Below are positions 5,322-7,583 of a stretch of DNA of 7,583 nucleotides, one piece after another. The position numbers and the translations under genes were made by a program. How positions within the stretch are numbered: the stretch's first letter is position 1; each line of letters begins with the position of its first letter. The notes under the pieces were generated by a model. It did not search any database. It had not been told where the DNA came from and worked only from the letters and a program-made list of their open reading frames with translations. Source of the stretch: Thermoplasmata archaeon (lineage in GTDB: Archaea; Thermoplasmatota; Thermoplasmata; Lutacidiplasmatales; UBA184); NCBI GenBank assembly GCA_030046135.1, contig JASIEC010000080.1, positions 1 through 7,583 of the forward strand, in the 5' to 3' direction.

Positions 5322-6271
5322 CTCCCCGGGCGCAGCCCCGCGCGCCGGACGATCCCACGCGCCCACCGCTCGAGATCCGCCTCGCCGCCCGCTTCGACGA
5401 CCCCCAAACGGACGGTCCCGTCCGAGGTGCGCTCCGCGAACGACGGGGCGGTCCGTTCGGCCCGGCGACGCAGCCGTTCGCGCAGCTGGACGCCGTCCTT
5501 GAACCTCGACGAGCAGTAGTGGACCGGGACGCTGAGGCGCATCTCCCGCACGATCCTCTCGGCGACGGCCCGGCTCCCGAGGACACCCCAGCCGTTCCGG
5601 GGATCGAGCCGGTACCCCCGCGCGTGCAGCGACTCCTCGTTCGTCTCGGAGAACTCGAGCTCGTTGAGGTTCACGAAGTCGACGCCGATCCCCTCGAGGA
5701 CCCGGAGGAGCCGGCGGAGCTCGGCCTCCTTCTCGGGCAGCACGGGGATCTCGACCCCGCGCCGGAGCCCCCATGCGGGCGCCGCTTCGAGGACGGAGCG
5801 ATAGGCGCCTCCCTGGCTCGCGAGCGGTCCCCAGAGGTAGTGGGGGATGTGGAGCCGGACCTCGTCGAGGCCGGCGGCGGCGAGCCGCCGCAGCTTCTCC
5901 GGGTTCGGCTCGTGCGTGTAGAGATGGATGTCATGGTCCGGCCCGAACGTCGACTTGAGGAGGCGGACGTAATGCTCGACCCGATCGGCGACGCCGAGGG
6001 GGTCGCCGCCGGTGATCCCCGTTCCCCCCGCGCCGATCGCCCTCGCCTCGTCGAGCACGTCGTCGTCGCAGAGGACGCGCCGCTCGTTGGCGTAGACGAC
6101 GTCGATCTGGTTGCGGGCGGGCGAGACCGGGCAGTAGAAGCAGCGGAACCGGCAGAGGCCCGTCACGAAGAGGACCAGCTTGCGGCCCTCCCGGCACTGC
6201 TCGCACGCGGGCGAGAGCGGACCCCGGTAGCTCGACGCCATCGGCAGGAGGTGGAGCCCCTCGGCGTTCAT
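5132..6271 (-). CDS. Radical SAM protein, COG2108 type (PFL-activase related)
   Basis: The 379-residue protein is a radical SAM enzyme of unknown substrate, resembling the archaeal group annotated as related to pyruvate formate-lyase activating enzyme. The [4Fe-4S]/SAM motif is C40-x3-C44-x2-C47 (in TGLCRFRCFYCPVSP). It is preceded by a conserved-looking C23-x2-C26 (SPACEQCREGRKLVLFVTG) that may bind a metal. TGGDP (87-91) occupies the place of the SAM-binding GGE motif. Further family-like stretches are HLYTHEPNPEKL (about 116-127), NLNELEFSETN (about 201-211), HYCSSRFKDGVQLRERL (about 251-267) and EEYPTADALEVEREPL (about 349-364). The start is placed at the ATG at 6271, because GLHLLPMASSYRGPLS fits the family N-terminus; the frame is open further upstream (to 6421), but that part is Arg/Gly/Pro-rich and crosses the intergenic region. 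No Shine-Dalgarno is seen. An ATG at 6241 is a shorter alternative. Its last 63 codons overlap the convergent small Cys-rich ORF. Confidence 0.9.
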   Translation of the reverse strand: MNAEGLHLLPMASSYRGPLSPACEQCREGRKLVLFVTGLCRFRCFYCPVSPARNQIDVVYANERRVLCDDDVLDEARAIGAGGTGITGGDPLGVADRVEHYVRLLKSTFGPDHDIHLYTHEPNPEKLRRLAAAGLDEVRLHIPHYLWGPLASQGGAYRSVLEAAPAWGLRRGVEIPVLPEKEAELRRLLRVLEGIGVDFVNLNELEFSETNEESLHARGYRLDPRNGWGVLGSRAVAERIVREMRLSVPVHYCSSRFKDGVQLRERLRRRAERTAPSFAERTSDGTVRLGVVEAGGEADLERWARGIVRRAGLRPGSYRVVPARRRLELAPGLLRRVARRVPGPAFEVEEYPTADALEVEREPLNARARAHAAASAGGT

Positions 6272-6435
6272 CGGAGGACCCCGGTAGGCCCGGGAGCCCC
6301 TCAAAGCGTTTCCCCGAGGGCCCCGGACGGCGGTCCCGGTGGTGCGACGCCACCTAGTGGGGCCCGAGGAACGCCCGGGGCGTAGCCTCAAATCCCCCGC
6401 CCGGCTGGGCGCCGCCGTCACGGAGAGGCGACCCG
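6272..6435. other. Divergent intergenic region between the radical SAM gene and psmA
   Basis: The 164-bp region should hold promoters for both genes, but no clear TATA box is visible. The only AT-leaning patches are around 6301-6312 (CTCAAAGCGTTT on the plus strand), at a plausible distance for the radical SAM gene, and 6387-6394 (CTCAAATC), at a plausible distance for psmA. A short stem GGTGG/CCACC with a 7-nt loop occurs near 6339-6355. No gene is supported here. Confidence 0.45.
6422..6428 (+). promoter_or_regulatory. Ribosome binding site of psmA
   Basis: GGAGAGG lies 7 nt upstream of the psmA ATG at 6436, a good Shine-Dalgarno match and spacing, which supports that ATG as the start. Confidence 0.6.
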
Positions 6436-7194
6436 ATGGAGATGCAACCGGGCCAGATGGCGTACGACCGGGCGAGCACCGTCTTCTCGCCCGACGGCCG
6501 ACTGTTCCAGGTCGAGTACGCGCTGCAGGCGATCCAGATGGGCGGGACCGCGGTCGCGGTCGCCTACGATAGCGGGATCGTCTTCGTCGCCTACCGGAAC
6601 CTTCCCGTGAGCTCGCTCGCGGAGGCCGGCTCGATCGAGAAGAGCTTCGCGATCGACACGGGCCTCGGCTGCGTCACCGCGGGCCTGATCGCGGACTCCC
6701 GCGTGCTCGTCGAGTTCCTTCGCGTCGAGGCCCAGCGCCACCGGCTCACCTACGGCGAGTCGATCTCGCACACGGTCCTCGGGCACGCCCTGGGTACGCT
6801 CCTCCAGCAGTACACCCAGTTCGGCGGGACCCGGCCGTTCGCCGTGTCGCTCCTGCTCGGCGGGTTCCAGGGCCGGACCCCCGGGCTCCTCGAGCTCGAC
6901 CCGAGCGGTGCCACGATCGGCTGGAAGGCGTACGCGATCGGGCGGAACCGGCGCGCCGTCGCGGACTACCTCGAGGAGAAGATCGGCGACAAGCTCTCGG
7001 AGGAGGCAGCGTTCAAGCTCGCCGTCCAGGCCGTGGCCGAGGGATCGCCCACCCCGTTCCAGCCCGACGCCCTCGACGTCGCGATCCTCGAGCCCGAGAC
7101 GGAGCTCCGCCGCCTCGCCACCTCCGAGATCGCGCGGCGCGTGCAGGGGATGCCGTTCATCGGCAGCCCCGAGAAGAAGGGCTCGAGCCGCTAG
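6436..7194 (+). CDS. psmA: 20S proteasome alpha subunit
   Basis: The 252-residue protein forms the outer rings of the archaeal 20S proteasome, gating substrate entry and docking the ATPase (PAN or a Cdc48-type partner). The N-terminus GQMAYDRASTVFSPDGRLFQVEYA (6-29) is nearly identical to Thermoplasma PsmA and contains the gate residues Y10, D11, P19 and Y28. K69 in AGSIEKS corresponds to Thermoplasma K66, the lysine in the pocket that accepts the ATPase HbYX tail. QQYTQFGGTRPFAVSLLLGG (about 124-143) and YAIGRNRRAVADYLEE (about 166-181) are further family motifs. There is no N-terminal Thr nucleophile after a propeptide, so this is an alpha and not a beta subunit. The C-terminal tail (about 240-252) is charged and variable. 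The neighbours are not the SBDS-exosome genes that commonly follow psmA in euryarchaea. Its TAG stop overlaps the convergent uvrC stop. Confidence 0.97.
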   Translation: MEMQPGQMAYDRASTVFSPDGRLFQVEYALQAIQMGGTAVAVAYDSGIVFVAYRNLPVSSLAEAGSIEKSFAIDTGLGCVTAGLIADSRVLVEFLRVEAQRHRLTYGESISHTVLGHALGTLLQQYTQFGGTRPFAVSLLLGGFQGRTPGLLELDPSGATIGWKAYAIGRNRRAVADYLEEKIGDKLSEEAAFKLAVQAVAEGSPTPFQPDALDVAILEPETELRRLATSEIARRVQGMPFIGSPEKKGSSR

Positions 7195-7583
7195 GCCGGG
7201 TCGGCCGACGGGTCTCCCTCGCCGTCGTCGCCGGTCGTGTCCCCGGCCGTCACGCCCGCGCCCCGGTCGGAGGCGAGCGCGCGGCGGTACTCGTCGCGAA
7301 GGCGCATCCGCCGGCGGGTCCGGTGGTACGTGACGGCGAACCGGTGGGCCTCGTCGCGGACCGCGCGCAGCAAGAGCATCGGGGCGGCGTTCGGGTTCGG
7401 CCGCATCGGCTCGGACCGGTCCGCCCGGTACACCTCCTCCTCCCGCTTCGCGAGCCCGATGGCGGGGATCCGGTCCGCGAGACCGAGGGCGGCGAGCGAG
7501 CTCACGGCGGCGGAGAGCTGCCCGGCCCCCCCGTCGACGACGAGGAGGTCCGGGAGCGGCTCCCCCTCCGCCGACCGGCGCAG
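7191..7583 (-). CDS. uvrC: Excinuclease ABC subunit UvrC, C-terminal end (5' part off window)
   Basis: The last 130 residues are visible and the frame is open to the right edge, so the GIY-YIG, UvrB-binding and most of the RNase H-like domain lie outside. UvrC makes the dual incisions around UvrB-bound DNA lesions. The visible part is the end of the RNase H-like nuclease domain: LLVVDGGAGQLSAA (residues 13-26 of the visible part; D17 matches the catalytic Asp of E. coli IDGG, D466), IGLAKREEEVYRADRSEP (42-59) and VRDEAHRFAVTYHRTRRR (75-92; H80 matches catalytic His, H538). Normally a linker and a C-terminal (HhH)2 DNA-binding domain of about 60 residues follow. Here the protein stops about 40 residues after YHR in an acidic Gly/Asp/Thr-rich tail with no HhH motif. 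The stop TAG is on the opposite strand of the CTAG that also ends psmA. Confidence 0.93.
   Translation of the reverse strand: MRRSAEGEPLPDLLVVDGGAGQLSAAVSSLAALGLADRIPAIGLAKREEEVYRADRSEPMRPNPNAAPMLLLRAVRDEAHRFAVTYHRTRRRMRLRDEYRRALASDRGAGVTAGDTTGDDGEGDPSADPA

Noticed and set aside
4515..5774. A 419-codon minus-strand open frame spanning folD and the radical SAM gene
   Set aside because: It crosses two clear genes out of frame and shows no motif.
5012..6385. A 457-codon plus-strand open frame antisense to the radical SAM gene
   Set aside because: It has no recognisable domain and a biased Arg/Pro/Glu/Asp composition. The opposite strand encodes a clear radical SAM protein.
6272..6421. A 50-residue N-terminal extension of the radical SAM protein to an ATG at 6421
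   Set aside because: The extra residues are Arg/Gly/Pro-rich, nearly reach the psmA Shine-Dalgarno region and would fill the divergent promoter region. The family-like N-terminus begins at 6271.
1..7583. Mobile elements, CRISPR arrays, tRNA or rRNA genes
   Set aside because: I saw no transposase or integrase motifs, no regularly spaced direct repeats and no tRNA-like cloverleaf or rRNA sequence by eye.

Overview
The window is a gene-dense, very GC-rich stretch of archaeal chromosome, most likely from a high-GC member of the Thermoplasmatota or a neighbouring euryarchaeal lineage. The archaeal markers are a 20S proteasome alpha subunit, a membrane-anchored LonB protease, an archaeal-type NMN adenylyltransferase and an archaeal radical SAM protein of the COG2108 type. 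UvrC and FolD are bacterial-type genes that many euryarchaea carry. The phylum-level guess rests on remembered family resemblance and base composition only.

Layout. On the minus strand, reading right to left, the left half holds lonB (3854-1833), a small Cys-rich gene (1836-1594), nadM (1580-1041) and, after a 168-bp gap, a class III nucleotide cyclase joined to a TolB/FlgO-like domain that runs off the left edge (872-1). lonB and the small gene share a GTGA stop/start overlap and nadM follows 13 nt later, so these three look like one operon. A TATA-like element (3914-3920) lies upstream of lonB. The gap before the cyclase gene holds a strong inverted repeat with alternative pairing.

Divergent from lonB across a 211-bp intergenic region is a plus-strand pair: folD (4066-4959) and a second small Cys-rich gene (4956-5321), again joined by GTGA. 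The 3' third to half of this small ORF runs antisense through the 3' end of the minus-strand radical SAM gene (6271-5132). Divergent from the radical SAM gene across 164 bp is the proteasome alpha gene psmA (6436-7194). It meets the C-terminal end of uvrC (minus strand, off the right edge) at a CTAG whose two strands supply both stop codons.

The genes cover protein quality control (LonB, proteasome), cofactor metabolism (NAD synthesis, C1-folate), DNA repair (UvrC), an uncharacterised radical SAM enzyme and a probable cAMP-signalling protein. They do not form one obvious pathway. I see no mobile element, CRISPR array, tRNA or rRNA. The most interesting points are the two unrecognised Cys-rich proteins translationally coupled to well-known enzymes, the eroded catalytic motifs of FolD, a UvrC that ends without its usual helix-hairpin-helix domain, and a cyclase-TolB fusion in an archaeal setting.
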